Positions 42,600 to 53,524 of a stretch of 64,000 nt of DNA are shown piece by piece (within the stretch, counting starts at the first letter, position 1; the number at the start of each line of letters is the position of its first letter). The stretch is from contig NC_055996.1 of assembly GCF_018446385.1 (NCBI RefSeq), forward strand, positions 126,900,532 through 126,964,531, read 5' to 3'. The translations under genes were made by a program, and so were the position numbers. The notes under the pieces are model-generated. The model made no database searches. It was not told the origin of the DNA and saw nothing but the letters and a program-made list of their open reading frames with translations. The stretch is from Zingiber officinale. Lineage: Eukaryota; Streptophyta; Magnoliopsida; Zingiberales; Zingiberaceae.

Positions 42600-45500
42600 C
42601 TCCACGGCCTATCTAACTACCGACCGTCTTCATCCTCCAGATAATACGCGCCCGAGCGGAGTTTTTCGATGACTTTGAAGGGACTTGCCCACGGAGCTTC
42701 AAGCTTGCCGACGTCGCCGACCGGCTTGACTTTCTTCCAGACCAGATCGCCGACCTGGAATGATCTGGGAATGACGCGTCGGTTGTAGTTTTGCTTCATC
42801 CGTTGCCGGTACGCCATCAGCCGAACGGATGGCTTGGCTCGCTCCTCGTCAACCAAATCCAGCTCCATGTTCCTCCGCTCGGCGTTGCCTTCATCGTAAC
42901 TTAGAACCCGGACGGACTCGACGCCGACTTCAACTGGAATAACCGCTTCGCCGCCGTACACCAGATGGAAAGGTGTGACGCCAGTTCCTTCCTTAGGAGT
43001 CGTTCGGATGACCCATAAAACGCCCGGCACTTCATCTACCCAACTTCCTCCTAAATGATTGAGCCGAGGGCGCAGAATACGAAGAATTTCCCGATTGACT
43101 ACTTCGGCTTGACCGTTGCTTTGGGGATAGGCTACAGATGTGAAGTGATGTTCAATGCCGAAGCTTTGGCACCAATCTTCGAGAATTTTGCCTGTGAATT
43201 GCCGTCCGTTGTCGGAAATCAGTCGACGAGGGATGCCGAACCGACATATGATGTGCCGCCATATGAATTTTTTTAACCATCTGTTCGGTGATCCTGGCTA
43301 GCGGCTCGGTTTCCACCCACTTGGAAAAATAATCAACCGCCACTAGCAAAAATTTCCGCTGCCCGGTCGCCATCGTGAACGGACCAACGATATCCATTCC
43401 CCATTGGTCGAACGGACATGAAACTGTTGATGCCTTCATTTCCTCTGCCGGTCGGTGGTAGGAATTATGATACTTCTGGCACGACAGGCATGTTGATACG
43501 GTCCGAGCGGCGTCTGCTTGTAGGGTTGGCCAAAAGTATCCAGCTAGCAAGATCTTCTTGGCCAATGATCGTCCGCCCGGATGACCTCCGCATGATCCTT
43601 GATGTACTTCTTGGAGAATGTAAGCTGAGTCTTCCGAGCTTACACATTTCAACAGCGGACGTGAGAATGCTTTTTTGTAAAGCTGATCGTCGATGAGTGT
43701 GAACCGACCGACTCTCCTTCTTAGTAGTTGGGCCTCATTTCGGTCGGCCGATGTAGCTCCCGAGCGGAGGAACTCTATGATGGGTGTCCTCCAGTCGCTT
43801 GGAAAAGTGAGGCCTTCCATCCGGTCGACGTGCGCCGCCAGCAGTACTTTTTCAATTGGTTGCTGAATGGCGACTGGCGTTATTGAGCTTGCGAGTTTGG
43901 CTAACTCATCAGCTGCTTGGTTTTCTGCTCTGGGTATCTTCTGGACGATAACTTCTCTGAAATTGGCTTTAAGTTTCCCAAATGCATCAGCATAGAGCTT
44001 GATCCGGGCGCTGTTAATTTCAAATGCACCAGAGAGTTGCTGCGCGGCCAATTGCGAATCAGAATGAAGCGTTACCCGACCGGCGCCAACATGCTGAGCT
44101 GCCTGCAATCCGGCTATGAGGGCCTCATACTCTGATTCATTGTTGGTAGCTTTGTAATCCAGCCGGACGGATAGGTGCATCTTTTCTTCTTGAGGTGAGA
44201 GCAGCAATATTCCAATCCCACTTCCGAGCCGAGTGGAAGACCCATCCACATATATTCTCCACATAGCTTCCGGCTCTGGTCTTTGCACTTCGGTCACAAA
44301 ATCAGCCAAGGATTGCGCTTTGATCGCCAAGCGGGGCTGGTACTGGATGTCAAATTCACTTAGTTCTGTCGTCCACTTGATGAGCCGTCCGGACGCTTCT
44401 GGATTCAACAATACTCTTCCTAGTGGACTATTCGTCCGGACAATGATGGTATGAGCCAAGAAATATGGTCGAATGCGCCGAGCGGCAAGAACCAAAGCAA
44501 AGGCCAACTTCTCGAGCCCAGTGTAACGAGATTCGGCATCTTTTAAAATGTGGCTCAGAAAATACACCGGCTGCTCCTCGCCGCTGGACCTTACAAGTGC
44601 CGAGCCTACAGCATGCTCGGTTGAAGACAGATAAATATAAAGTGACTCACCCCCGATCGGCTTGGCTAGTATAGGCAGAGAATTAAGATATGTCTTCAAT
44701 TCTTCGAATGCTCGGTCGCATTCCTCGTCCCAGTGAAATTTAGTGGCCTTGCGCAAAATTTTGAAGAAAGGGAGGCTCCGGTCGGCAGTTTTGGAGATGA
44801 ATCGGGACAATGCGGTTATCCGACCGGTCAAACGCTGCACTTCCCTTGTATTTCTCGGAGGCGGCATGTCTTGGAGAGCTCGCACCTTGCTGGGATTTGC
44901 TTCAATTCCCCGCTCGGTCACTATGTACCCCAAGAAACGCCCTCCTTTTGCTCCGAACAGGCACTTCTGGGGATTTAGCTTGGCTCCATATTTGCGTAGC
45001 GTTCGGAAGGTTTCTTCCATGTCCTTGAAGAGATCGGCCGCTCGGGCGGATTTGATAAGAATGTCGTCCACATAGACTTCCAGATTCCGCCCGATCTGCT
45101 CCCTGAATACTTTGTTCATCAAGCGTTGATAGGTGGTCCCGGCATTCTTCAATCCGAACGGCATCACATTATAGCAATAAGTGTCGTCGGCCGTCACGAA
45201 GCTGACTTTTTCTTGATCTTCACGGGCGAGCGGCACTTGATGATAGTCTTGGTAGGCGTCGAGCATACAAATTAATTCGCAGCCGACCGTAGAGTCCACC
45301 AGCTGATCTATCCGGGGCAAAGGATAAAAGTCCTTAGGGCATGCTTTGTTCAAGTCCCGGAAATCAATGCAAACTCTCCACTTGCCGCCCGGCTTAGAGA
45401 CTAATACTACGTTAGCCAGCCAGCTCGGGAACTGTACTTCTCGTATATGGCCTGCCTCCAGAAGTTTCTCGACTTCCGCCCGGATGATGGCATTCTGCTC

Positions 45501-45977
45501 GGCACTGAAATCCCTTTTTCTCTGCTTCACTGGCCGAGCGTCCGGTCGGACATGTAACTCGTGCTGCGCTATGCTCGGCGAAATTCCGGGCAGCTCGTGT
45601 GTCGACCAGACGAAGACATCATGATTTCGCCGGAGGCATCGGATCAGCTCCTCCTTCTGCTTCTCCTCCAGATCAGAGGCAATAAAAGTCGTGGCCTCCG
45701 ATCGGGTCGGATGAATCTGCACTTCCTCTTTTTCTTCATAAATTAAAGAGGGTGGCTTTTCAGTGATGGCATTTACCTCGATTCGAGGCGCCTTCCGAGC
45801 GGAGTTGGATTCTGCTCGGACCATCTCGATGTAGCATCGCCGAGCTGCTAGCTGATCTCCCCCTACTTCTCCCACTTTGTCCTCCACGGGGAACTTGATC
45901 TTCTGGTGGAAGGTTGAGATGACCGCTCGAAATTCGCTGAGCGCCGGTCGTCCCAAAATGACGTTGTAGGACGAGGG
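42600..45977 (-). pseudogene. Element C reverse transcriptase, RNase H and integrase
   Basis: The main ORF (45956-43152, 934 codons) contains the linker VYEEKEEVQI-type region, RT (WRVCIDFRDLNKACPKDFYP, CYNVMPFGLKNAGTTYQRLM, YVDDILIKS), the RT thumb (GYIVTERGIEANPSKVRAL), RNase H (WRIYVDGSSTRLGSGIGILL, NNESEYEALIAGL) and integrase (zinc-site CLSCQKYHNSYHRPAEE, core WGMDIVGPFTMATGQRKFLL, VDYFSKWVETEPL). Within the integrase core a frame change occurs at a run of seven T (43268-43274). The remaining integrase, with PGVLWVIRTTPKEGTGVTPF, GGEAVIPVEVG and FQVGDLVWKKVKP, reads in another frame to about 42600. Otherwise all catalytic motifs are present. Confidence 0.92.
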
Positions 45978-47720
45978 CTAGTCGACCACCACGAAATTTA
46001 TTGTCCTGGTCCTCCTGAGCGGCTCCTCTCCCAGCGAGGTAGCCAGCCGGATCTGTCCGACCGGCTGAACTTCGTTACCCGTAAACCCGTAGAGCGGGGT
46101 TGTCATGGGCAGCAACTCGGCTCGATCAATTTGCAGCTGATCAAACGCCTTCTTGAATATGATGTTGACCGAACTCCCTGTGTCAACAAATATGCGATGA
46201 ACAGTGTAATTTGCTATTACCGCTTTAATGAGCAGAGCGTCGTCGTGGGGCACTTCAACTCCTTCTAAGTCCCCGGGCCCGAAAGTGATTTCCGGTCCAC
46301 TTGCCCGCTCTTGGCTGCAACCGACTGCGTGGATCTGGAGCTGCCGGACGCCCGCCTTTCTGGCTCGGTTGGAGTCTCCTCCTGTCGGCCCACCAGCAAT
46401 AACGTTGATCTCGCCCCGGGAAGTATTGCTCCTATTTTCCTCTTCCCGAGTGGACGGTCGGGACCGTTCTCTGGACGCTCGGCGATTCTCCTGTCTTGGA
46501 GATCGGTGCCGATCGGGCGTCTGCTGATGTCGCCTCTCGGTGCGGGTCCGGTCGGCTTCATGGATCCTTTGTCTCCTGTCGATGGAAGGAGATCGTCGTT
46601 CGGCATTCCTGGGAACGGGATTAGCCACGAAGGGAAGACTTCGACAATCCCTCGTGTTGTGCGTATCCGTCCGGTGGAAGGAGCAGAACATAGGGGTCCA
46701 TCTCTTCCTTGGCTTGGGCCGAGCGGCAGCTACCTCTTGTACGTGTGATCTGGCGTGGGGGGATCGGATTGCTTCGGCCCTCGGTCCTCTGGGCGGCTGA
46801 TGAGCGGCGTGCTGTTTCCGTTCGGCATGAGTAGGTGCCCGCTCGATTGGAGTTTCCTTTTTCCGGGCGGCTTGCGCTTCTTCCACGTTGATGTATTCGT
46901 TGGCCCGGTGTAGCATGTGATCATAATCTCGGGGCGACTTTCGAATGAGCGACCGGAAGAAGTCCCCATCCACTAGGCCTTGTGTGAAGGCATTCATCAT
47001 GGTCTCCGATGTGGCCGTTGGAATATCCATCGCCACTTTGTTGAATCACTGGATGTAAGCTCGAAGCGATTCCCGGGCTTCTTGCTTGATGGCGAACAGA
47101 CTAACACTGGTTTTTTGATATCGCCGACTGCTTGCAAAGTGGTGGAGGAAGGCCGTTCGGAAGTCTTTGAAGCTGGTGATAGATCCGTCCGGCAACCTCC
47201 GAAACCACCGTTGAGCCGATCCCGAGAGAGTAGTAAGAAAAACTCGGCATTTTACTCCATCTGTGTATTGATGGAGCGTAGCTGTGTTATCAAACTTACC
47301 CAGATGATCATCCGGGTCTGTTGTTCCATTGTACTCGCCGATCGTCGGAGGCACGTAGTGCTTGGGCAGAGGGTCTTGTACAATAGCCTCCGAAAATTGG
47401 CGATTGATCCGTTCGGGAGATGAGTCCGCTCGGGGGGCTTTCCCCTTTCTGTCATCTCGCCTAGGCATCTCGTCTGAAGAAGATCCTCTATCTTTTCGAG
47501 CTGGTACGGCTTCAGGGGTGCGAAATAAGGCCCGGTGGAATGCGACGGTGGCTGGAGGTGCTTCCGCTCGGCCAACAGACGCTGACGTTGCTTGTTGCTC
47601 CGGCCGTTCGACTGCTGCTTTCTGTTTTTGCTCCACAAGTTTGGCGGCCCTTATCTCGACCAGAGCGTCGAGTTCTTCTGTCGAAAGCGCCACCGTGTGT
47701 TGTCGTCCAGCCTCGTCCAT
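45978..47720 (-). pseudogene. Element C gag and protease, with two in-frame stops
   Basis: The frame opens with ATG at 47720, 25 bp from the primer-binding region, reading MDEAGRQHTVALSTEELDAL. The capsid-like part (VPPTIGEYNGTTDPDDHLGK, SGSAQRWFRRLPDGSITSF, SLFAIKQEARESLRAYIQ) ends at a TGA at 47046-47048; the same frame continues directly, so this looks like a single nonsense change. A zinc-like CSFHRTDTHNTRDC follows near 46660-46700, then a basic region and the protease with VDTGSSVNIIFKKAFDQ near 46180. A TAG at 45978-45980 interrupts the protease-RT linker, after which the frame continues in RT. Gag and protease otherwise appear complete. Confidence 0.9.
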
Positions 47721-47744
47721 TGTTCCCGTTCGGATGCAGGTGCG

Positions 47745-47764
47745 TTCCCACAGACGGCGCCAAA
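47745..47764 (-). other. Primer-binding region of element C
   Basis: The minus strand reads TTTGGCGCCGTCTGTGGGAA just inside the 5' LTR. The same core is present in A (36871-36891) and B (32706-32721), each with small changes. The tRNA used was not determined here. Confidence 0.8.
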
Positions 47765-47765
47765 T

Positions 47766-48608
47766 TGATCCTGTCCGAATGCTAAATCAATGGACGCTGG
47801 GCACGGAGCGCTCTTCGACTGTTGACGTGGCTCTTCAACTGCTGGAACGAAGCTCCGACGAACCTACACAGAAGTCGAGCCGGGAAGGGGGTTCCCGGCG
47901 GTGACCCTCCGACGCTCAAGTCAGGTAAGCAACGATGAAAAAGGTGGCTCCCAAAATCTCAGAATGCGTACCTCCGGCGAAGTCTGAGGCTCTTTATATA
48001 GAGTTGTGAAGGGTTAGGGCACGCATACCGAGGTGCATATGTGTCCTCTGTCCTTTCCTCGGTATGCGGTTGTCAGAAAGCCCACCTGACCCATACCGCT
48101 ATAGTCAAATCATGTCCTCGATGGGACAGCAGAATCCCCTGTCACAAGATTTGGAGCATGGCCTACACGTGAAACATACCTGCTGTCATAAAAAGACCTC
48201 CCTTGTCCTTTTCCCCTTTGCTCCAGATCTAGCGTCCAGGCGGACAACTCCCTCAACATCCGGCCGGACATATGCGGTGGTTTACTTGGGGAGATTCTCC
48301 ATCACATGCTTTATGGGGACTATTAGCAGTGTTACCTTATGGCTTTGGCCGAGCGTGGGGTCCGCTCGGCCCACGACCTTTTCCCCTGAGCGCCGGAACT
48401 CTGCTTTCGACAGGGCGCCTTTAACCATCAGCTGTATATTGTCCGGTCGGCAAGCCGATCGGACCCATCCCTCTCCGGGCGTTCGATTCCATCGGCCGGT
48501 CGAACGTCCGGTCGGACCCTGCCCTCTCCGGACGGACGACTACCACTATGGCTTCCACGTGGCGTTGACTTCCCATGGCGAGGCCCCCCTGCTCTTACTA
48601 CCGGATCA
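47766..48608 (-). repeat. 5' LTR of gypsy element C
   Basis: 843 bp, nearly identical to 37674-38503. It carries an extra 12-13 bp ('cggtcgaacgtc' region near 48500). Confidence 0.93.
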
Positions 48609-48962
48609 CTTATCATTTTTGGAAATTTGACGAGAGTTAAGCAGCGGAATAAGAAAACAAACACACAAAGACGCCAAGTATTTACTTGGTTCGGAGTCTA
48701 GGGTGACTCCTACTCCAAGGCCCACGCTTGTTGAGCGTTTACTTTGGGCAACAACTATAATAACACAAACGAGTACAATTGAATATTATAGTTAAATGTA
48801 CTAGAAATTATACTGACACTAAGAAATCGTAAATTTGAAGCTCCGAGTTGTCGGGGTGTTGCTACAGCACTTTTGGAACGTCTCTTGAGCAGCACACGGA
48901 AGAAGGATCGCTTGGAATGTGTTTTATTTAAAGTGCTGGTCGAGATCTCCTTATAAAGCCTG

Positions 48963-49150
48963 CTGAGGGTGCCCTCAACCTCCTTGAGGGTGCCTCCAAT
49001 TGTCGAGTCAGCCGCGCGTGGATAAGCTGAGACTTCTTCGTCGCTCATCCTGTTGAAGGCGCCTCCATGCTCCTTGAGGGTGCCTTCAAGGATGTCCGAG
49101 GCGCCTCAAGTCTCCATGAGGGTGCCTCCAAACTCCATGAGGGCGCCTCG
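48963..49150. repeat. Short GC-rich repeats in the SIRE-like solo LTR
   Basis: Units of the type 'ctccttgagggtgcctcc' and 'ctccatgagggcgcctcg' recur about seven times, likely arisen by slippage inside the LTR U3 region. Confidence 0.7.
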
Positions 49151-49435
49151 GGTACTGTTCATCCGATGCACACTTTATTTTTAGTCCCTGCAAAACATGT
49201 TAGTCTACAAAATACCAACATATCTTGCAAAACAAAGTTAACACATAATAAACATAATAATATAAATATTTTGACAGTCTCCGGATTGTCCGGTTCTAAC
49301 TTCGAATTTTCGATCGGAAACCCTAGGTTGAACCGACGCCTACTGTTCCTTCCGCGGGGAACGCGTCCTCACCTACTCCACTTAGGAGAGCATACCTGAT
49401 GTCAGTCCGGTCCTCCAGACTGACTGGACTTTCTG

Positions 49436-49722
49436 CCTAGGGTTACCTTCCCCTAGGATTTTCCACCACCTAGGGTTACCACCCCCTAGAACCTAAGATT
49501 ACCGTCCCTTAACGTTTTCCACTACCTAGAGTTACCACCCCCTAGACCTAAGGTTATCGCCCCTTAGGGTTTTCCACCACCTAGGGTTACCACCCCCTAG
49601 GGTTTTCCGCCACCTAGGGTTACCACCCCCTAGGATTTAAGGTTACCGTCCCTTAGGGGCTTCCACCATCTAGGGTTACCACCCCCTCGGACCTAAGATT
49701 GCCGCCCCTTAGGGTTTTTCAC
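49436..49722. repeat. CCACCTAGGGTTACC tandem repeats in the solo LTR
   Basis: Repeats alternate 'ccacctagggttaccacccc' with 'acctaaggttaccgtccc' and 'ttagggttttcc' in about five irregular copies. The AGGGTT core resembles the plant telomere repeat, but spacing and sequence show it is an LTR-internal array. Confidence 0.75.
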
Positions 49723-49852
49723 CTGCCTAACCGCAGTTAGGACTTTCCTGCAAATTCATTCACACATATCAGATGACAAAATACCTTAACTTTGAATCCC
49801 TTTGCCATTATCAAAACTTGGGTTCGATAGTCGGATGCTTCCCGCACCAACA

Positions 49853-49947
49853 CAGAAAACGTCAATGCCGAGCCAGGGAAGAGGTCCCCAGCATTGGCTC
49901 TTCGACGCTCAAGTCAATTACTGAAAAAATAACAGGAAGTGGAACAA
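49853..49947 (-). repeat. 5' LTR of gypsy element A, second piece
   Basis: It continues the LTR from 36982 (TSD CAGAA) with 'aacgtcaatgccgagcc', matching 16814-16910 of the 3' LTR. It ends at TSD AACAA (49943-49947) where a solo LTR is inserted. Confidence 0.85.
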
Positions 49948-51450
49948 TGATAACGAGCAATTTTATATTATTTTGGCTCTTGTATTTGATATTTTTATCC
50001 TCTCATTTGCTTAATTCCTTATTAATATCATGTTTTACGAGTAGAAATATATTTTGGGCTTAATCATAAATTTTCCTAAATTTTGGCATTATTTCATGCT
50101 TTTATAGGGAATTAAAGAAGAGCCATGGATTATGATCAAATCGGATCGAATTTGGCTTAATTCGGAGGTCAAGTGGAGGAAAAACCAATATGAACCATTG
50201 ATCTAGATTTAGAGAGATTTTGTTCTTTCATTTAGATCTAAGTCATCCAACCCTTGATTCAGAACTAAAATAATATGGACCATTGGATTAAAACAAGAAG
50301 GCAAACTTAACTAATATGATCTGGACCACTCATCTCTTCATCCTTAAGATCAAATGGATAACCCTTATCTAAAAATAGACGATCAAATTTTAGATCCCTC
50401 TTCTTGGATAGCTAGGATGAAGAGGGGCTCCTCTCTTCTTTTCGCACAGATGGACAAGGAGGAGGGGGGATCACACGCACCTTCTGGGACGTATGGAGAC
50501 AAGGTCGCAACTCCTCTCTTCTCCATCTCTTCCTCACGGCCGGTGGTCCACTTCTACCTCACCACCGCTGGCCCGTCATCCCTAACCCCCTTCCCTTTCC
50601 TACTTCCACCTCCGCTCGTTCATCGCCGCCCTTCACGATTTTCTACCCCAACGCCGCTGACAACAGCATCCAAGCCTCCGCTGGAGTTCATCCACTTCAG
50701 ATCTGGACAGAACAAGCTCCAACTTCTAATCAGATCTAATCTTCTTCAAGCTTCAACAGAAGACACCTTCAGCCGATCAATTCTTCAAGCATCCAACAAC
50801 AACTTCTTTGTCACCAAGATTGGTCTATTTCTTTGATTGTTGATTGCTTCTTTGGTTTTTATGTTTTGAATGAGTTCTTGATTGTTGATTGTAATTAAAT
50901 TTAATTTCCCATATTCTGGATTCTCTAGATTAGGCTTAAGTTGAATGTTGCTCACAAGTTGTTCGATGTAATACCCCAAACACTTTTGATAGCTTTATTG
51001 ATGCATTTTAGTTCCTTAATTTATTTCAATGCTTTGTTTGGTTAAATGTTAGTGATAGTTGTCCTTTGATTGAATGCAATTAGGATAGATTAGATTAGGT
51101 TTCTTTAATGCTCTAGATTTCATTCAATTTTTACTTTATGTTACTTTAATTTCCTTGCAATCATAGTTTAAGTTAGACTAGATTTTCATACTTGCATTGC
51201 TCTTTTGTTCATTAGGTTTAGTTTCATACTTGTTTTGTTATTTCATATCGTAGTTTAGAACTCAAACCCAACCTCTCCATTTTCATGTTAAAAATTCAAA
51301 ACAATAATCAATCCTGAAGATATCATCCTATCATTACATTCCTTGTGAGACGACCCGAGTCATCCCTATACTACTTTAGTATTGAGAGGCTTCAGTAACT
51401 TTAATTATAATTTGATAAGCTCCCGTAGTACGACACTCGAGCCTGTATCA
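49948..51450 (+). mobile_element. Solo LTR (1503 bp, gypsy-like) inside element A's 5' LTR
   Basis: It starts TGATAACGAGCAATTTT and ends CGAGCCTGTATCA, with perfect TSD AACAA at 49943-49947 and 51451-51455. A 'ccttgtgagacgacccgag' motif near 51345 resembles the U5 region of many plant gypsy LTRs and suggests plus orientation. No internal sequence or second LTR was seen, so it is a solo LTR formed by LTR-LTR recombination. The 160-codon frame at 50354-50836 has no recognised domain and is not called as a gene. Confidence 0.87.
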
Positions 51451-51455
51451 AACAA

Positions 51456-52130
51456 CAGTAAGCACATGCGTAAATAGTAAATAATGCGTACCTTCACCTG
51501 TGCATAGACCCCTATTTAAACAGCGCCCTAGTGGGCAATGTGCACGCTCCTCAATGCGTGGGAACGTTCTCTAAATTATCTTATGAAAGGATATGCCAGA
51601 AAAATAACTCTGACATCATACCTTAACGGGGCACGCAAATCCCTAACAAGGCAGTAGAAGCTTCCGCCATACCATTCGCCTATTGACTATATCTTGTTGT
51701 CAGCGGCACTATTTCCCAAAGGGATATCAATGGATATGAGAGGGGTCCCACTGTTTGATCGAGCGAAGGGGCCGCTCGGTTAGGGATTCTTGCTTGGTAA
51801 ACCCTCCGCTGCTCTCATGTAATGACTTGGTTTGGTAGATTATTTTCGCCCGACCGGGAGAGCGCTCCGGTCGCCTTGACATTCTTCACTTCATGATGAG
51901 CATTTAATGTTCTTGTCGTAGTGCTCTTAGCTATACAGGCGTCCTACTCGAACAAGTTGCTTGCCAATCGGACACTTCATGTCCGACCAGCAACTGCAAT
52001 AGACCTCCATTCGACCCACCTTTGGTGAGCTCGCTGGTTCCATGGTGTTGATTACTTTGACTTTGACCTCCGCGCCATCTGCTAGCTCTGCCCTTGACCC
52101 GCACTAAGTGGGCCCCTTATCACCGCATCA
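51456..52130 (-). repeat. 5' LTR of gypsy element A, third piece
   Basis: Matches 16916-17587 of the 3' LTR ('taccttcacctgtgcatagacccc', 'cgcccgaccgggagagcgctc', ending 'accgcatca'). TSD GCCAA follows. Confidence 0.88.
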
Positions 52131-53524
52131 GCCAACAATAGTAGTTTTATCACTAGCATAAGAATGTACCTCAATGATACTCTCAGGAGATAGGCTGGTG
52201 GATACTAGAAAGGGAGGGGTTTCGAGCGGTACTTGCATGGTGTTGCTTGGGCCAGAATGAGTTTTGTTCGGCAGGTTTGCTGTGCTGCCCGGACAAGGAG
52301 TGGTTCCTCCTTGGCAATCTTCTATTTGCACCGGACAATTTGTTGTTTCTCTTGGGCAAGTAGTCATTCTCGGATAGCTCAATTGTTTATTTGAGTTAGA
52401 AAGTGGAATGCTTGCTTTATTTAGTTGGTCATATGAGAGCCACGTAGTTCCTTCTAATACAGTCTTCCCCTGAAGGGAAGTAATGCGGGAGTAAAATAAT
52501 TCAGATTCCATGAAGGTAACATCCAGAGTAACATATATACGGTGAGCCAACGGGTTATAATATCGATACCGCTTTTGGTGAGTACCAAATACCACAAAAA
52601 CACAGCGGATGGCATAGTGATCAAACTTGGTCCGTTGGGTTTCAAGAAGATAGAGAAAGGCCACACATCCAAAAATACGAGGTGGAAGCATCAGAATAGT
52701 AGGTAATGAGACCGAGGTTGCCAGAACTTGTAAAGGAGTTTGGAACCCCAAGACTTTAAAGAGCATTCGATTAATGAGATATACAGCGGCACAAACGACA
52801 TCAACCCAAAGGTGCGACAAGGCATGGGCCCCAAAATATGTCGATTTTTATGCTCCGTAATGCCATTTTGTTGGGGAGTGTGGGGGTAGGAGGTCTCATG
52901 AATGAGACTATGTGAACTGAAATATTAACAGAAGGACTGATTAACATACTCGCCCCCATTGTCAGAGTGAAGCGTCTGGATTTTAGCCCCAAATTGTATC
53001 TGAATAAGAGTTTGAAAACAATGAAATATAGTGAACACTTCCTTTTTATGTCGTAGTAGATAAATCCAAGTCATGTGGGTACAATCATCAATAAAGGTTA
53101 CAAACTATCGGTAACCAGATGACGTGGGATTTGGAGCAGGACCCCAAATATCAGAATGGACTAATGTAAAAGGAATGTCACATTTATTATATCGTAACGG
53201 ATAAGAGACTCTCTGGTTTTTTGCTAACAAACAAGTTTCGCATTTAAAATTCATAGAAGATAAATCCAAAAATAACTCTGGAAACACATGTTGCAAATAA
53301 CTGAAAGAAGGGTGGCCCAGTCGGTGATGCCATAGAAGAACCTGTTGTGTTTGATAATCACTAGATGTGTAGTGTACACTACTGTTAATATAATCATCTA
53401 TGTAATAGAGTCTCCCTCTCTTAGTATCATGCCTAATTGATCTCCTTTGTGAGAATATCCTAAGAAAGTAGGTAGGTTATCATGTCCAATGGTCTACCCT
53501 AAATCACTGAGTAATCTGATACCA
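52131..53524 (-). pseudogene. Copia element H, integrase half; gag and protease deleted
   Basis: The minus strand reads from the primer-binding site TGGTATCAGA (53515-53524) almost at once into the GAG-pre-integrase HHCC region near 53330-53200 (CETCLLAKNQRVSYPLRYNK, LVHSDIWGPAP), then integrase (HLWVDVVCAAVYLINRM, PRIFGCVAFLYLLETQRTKF, the YVTLDVTFMESELFYS block) and the Ser/Thr/Pro-rich linker to RT at 52131. Fewer than 200 bp lie between primer site and integrase, so gag and protease are missing. Frames are broken in at least three places. The element continues at 16726-15033. Confidence 0.88.

Larger units (their letters stand above)
37674..48608 (-). mobile_element. Young, nearly complete Tat-type gypsy retrotransposon C
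   Basis: A 10.9-kb element has LTRs 37674-38503 and 47766-48608, which differ by about a dozen substitutions and one 12-13 bp indel counted by eye, and a perfect TSD CTTAT (37669-37673, 48609-48613). Minus-strand order: 5' LTR, primer-binding region (47745-47764), gag, protease, RT, RNase H, integrase, then two tandem-repeat arrays, an antisense spliced ORF on the plus strand, purine tract and 3' LTR. This architecture (long spacer with tandem repeats and an extra, often antisense, ORF between pol and the 3' LTR) is that of the Tat lineage. gag-pol is one frame broken by two stop codons and one frameshift. It is the reference used here to read the decayed copies A and B. Confidence 0.93.
37617..49852 (-). 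mobile_element. SIRE-like solo LTR, split by gypsy element C
   Basis: The pieces 37617-37673 and 48614-49852 join at TSD CTTAT into about 1.3 kb starting TGTTGGATCGAGAAGCGC and ending GCACCAACA. The layout resembles the LTR of the gag-only element ('acttggttcggagtct...ctcctactccaagg' against its 'cgtggttcggagataaagctcctactccacgg'). No gag or primer site is attached, so it is a solo LTR. Its right edge abuts TSD CAGAA (49853-49857), whose partner is at 36978-36982 before the TRIM-like unit, so TRIM and solo LTR together occupy one insertion site. The short frames in it are not genes. Confidence 0.65.
16727..52130 (-). mobile_element. Ty3/gypsy (Tat-type) retrotransposon A, hollowed out by nested insertions
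   Basis: The outermost gypsy element is flanked by a perfect TSD GCCAA (16722-16726, 52131-52135) and inserted in copia element H. It reads on the minus strand: 3' LTR 16727-17587, purine tract next to it, 5' LTR starting at 36892 and ending at 52130, with the primer-binding region 'ttggcgccgtctgtagg' just inside the 5' LTR. Inserts account for most of its length: B (19206-33677) in pol, the composite 36983-49852 and the solo LTR 49948-51450 in its 5' LTR. After subtraction the element is about 6.5 kb and its 5' LTR is about 855 bp against 861 bp for the other. It has lost most of its antisense ORF and the integrase 3' end. All coding parts are full of stops, so it is old. Confidence 0.88.

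Noticed and set aside
42286-42672. 128-codon open frame in element C
   Set aside because: Created by the 93-bp tandem array; its protein is simply the repeat translated.
49436-49722. Interstitial telomere repeat from a chromosome fusion
   Set aside because: The units are long, irregular and confined to an LTR; they are not a (TTTAGGG)n array.
50354-50836. 160-codon frame inside the solo LTR 49948-51450
   Set aside because: No recognisable domain, lies entirely within an LTR, composition is Ser/Pro/Leu-rich like translated leader sequence.
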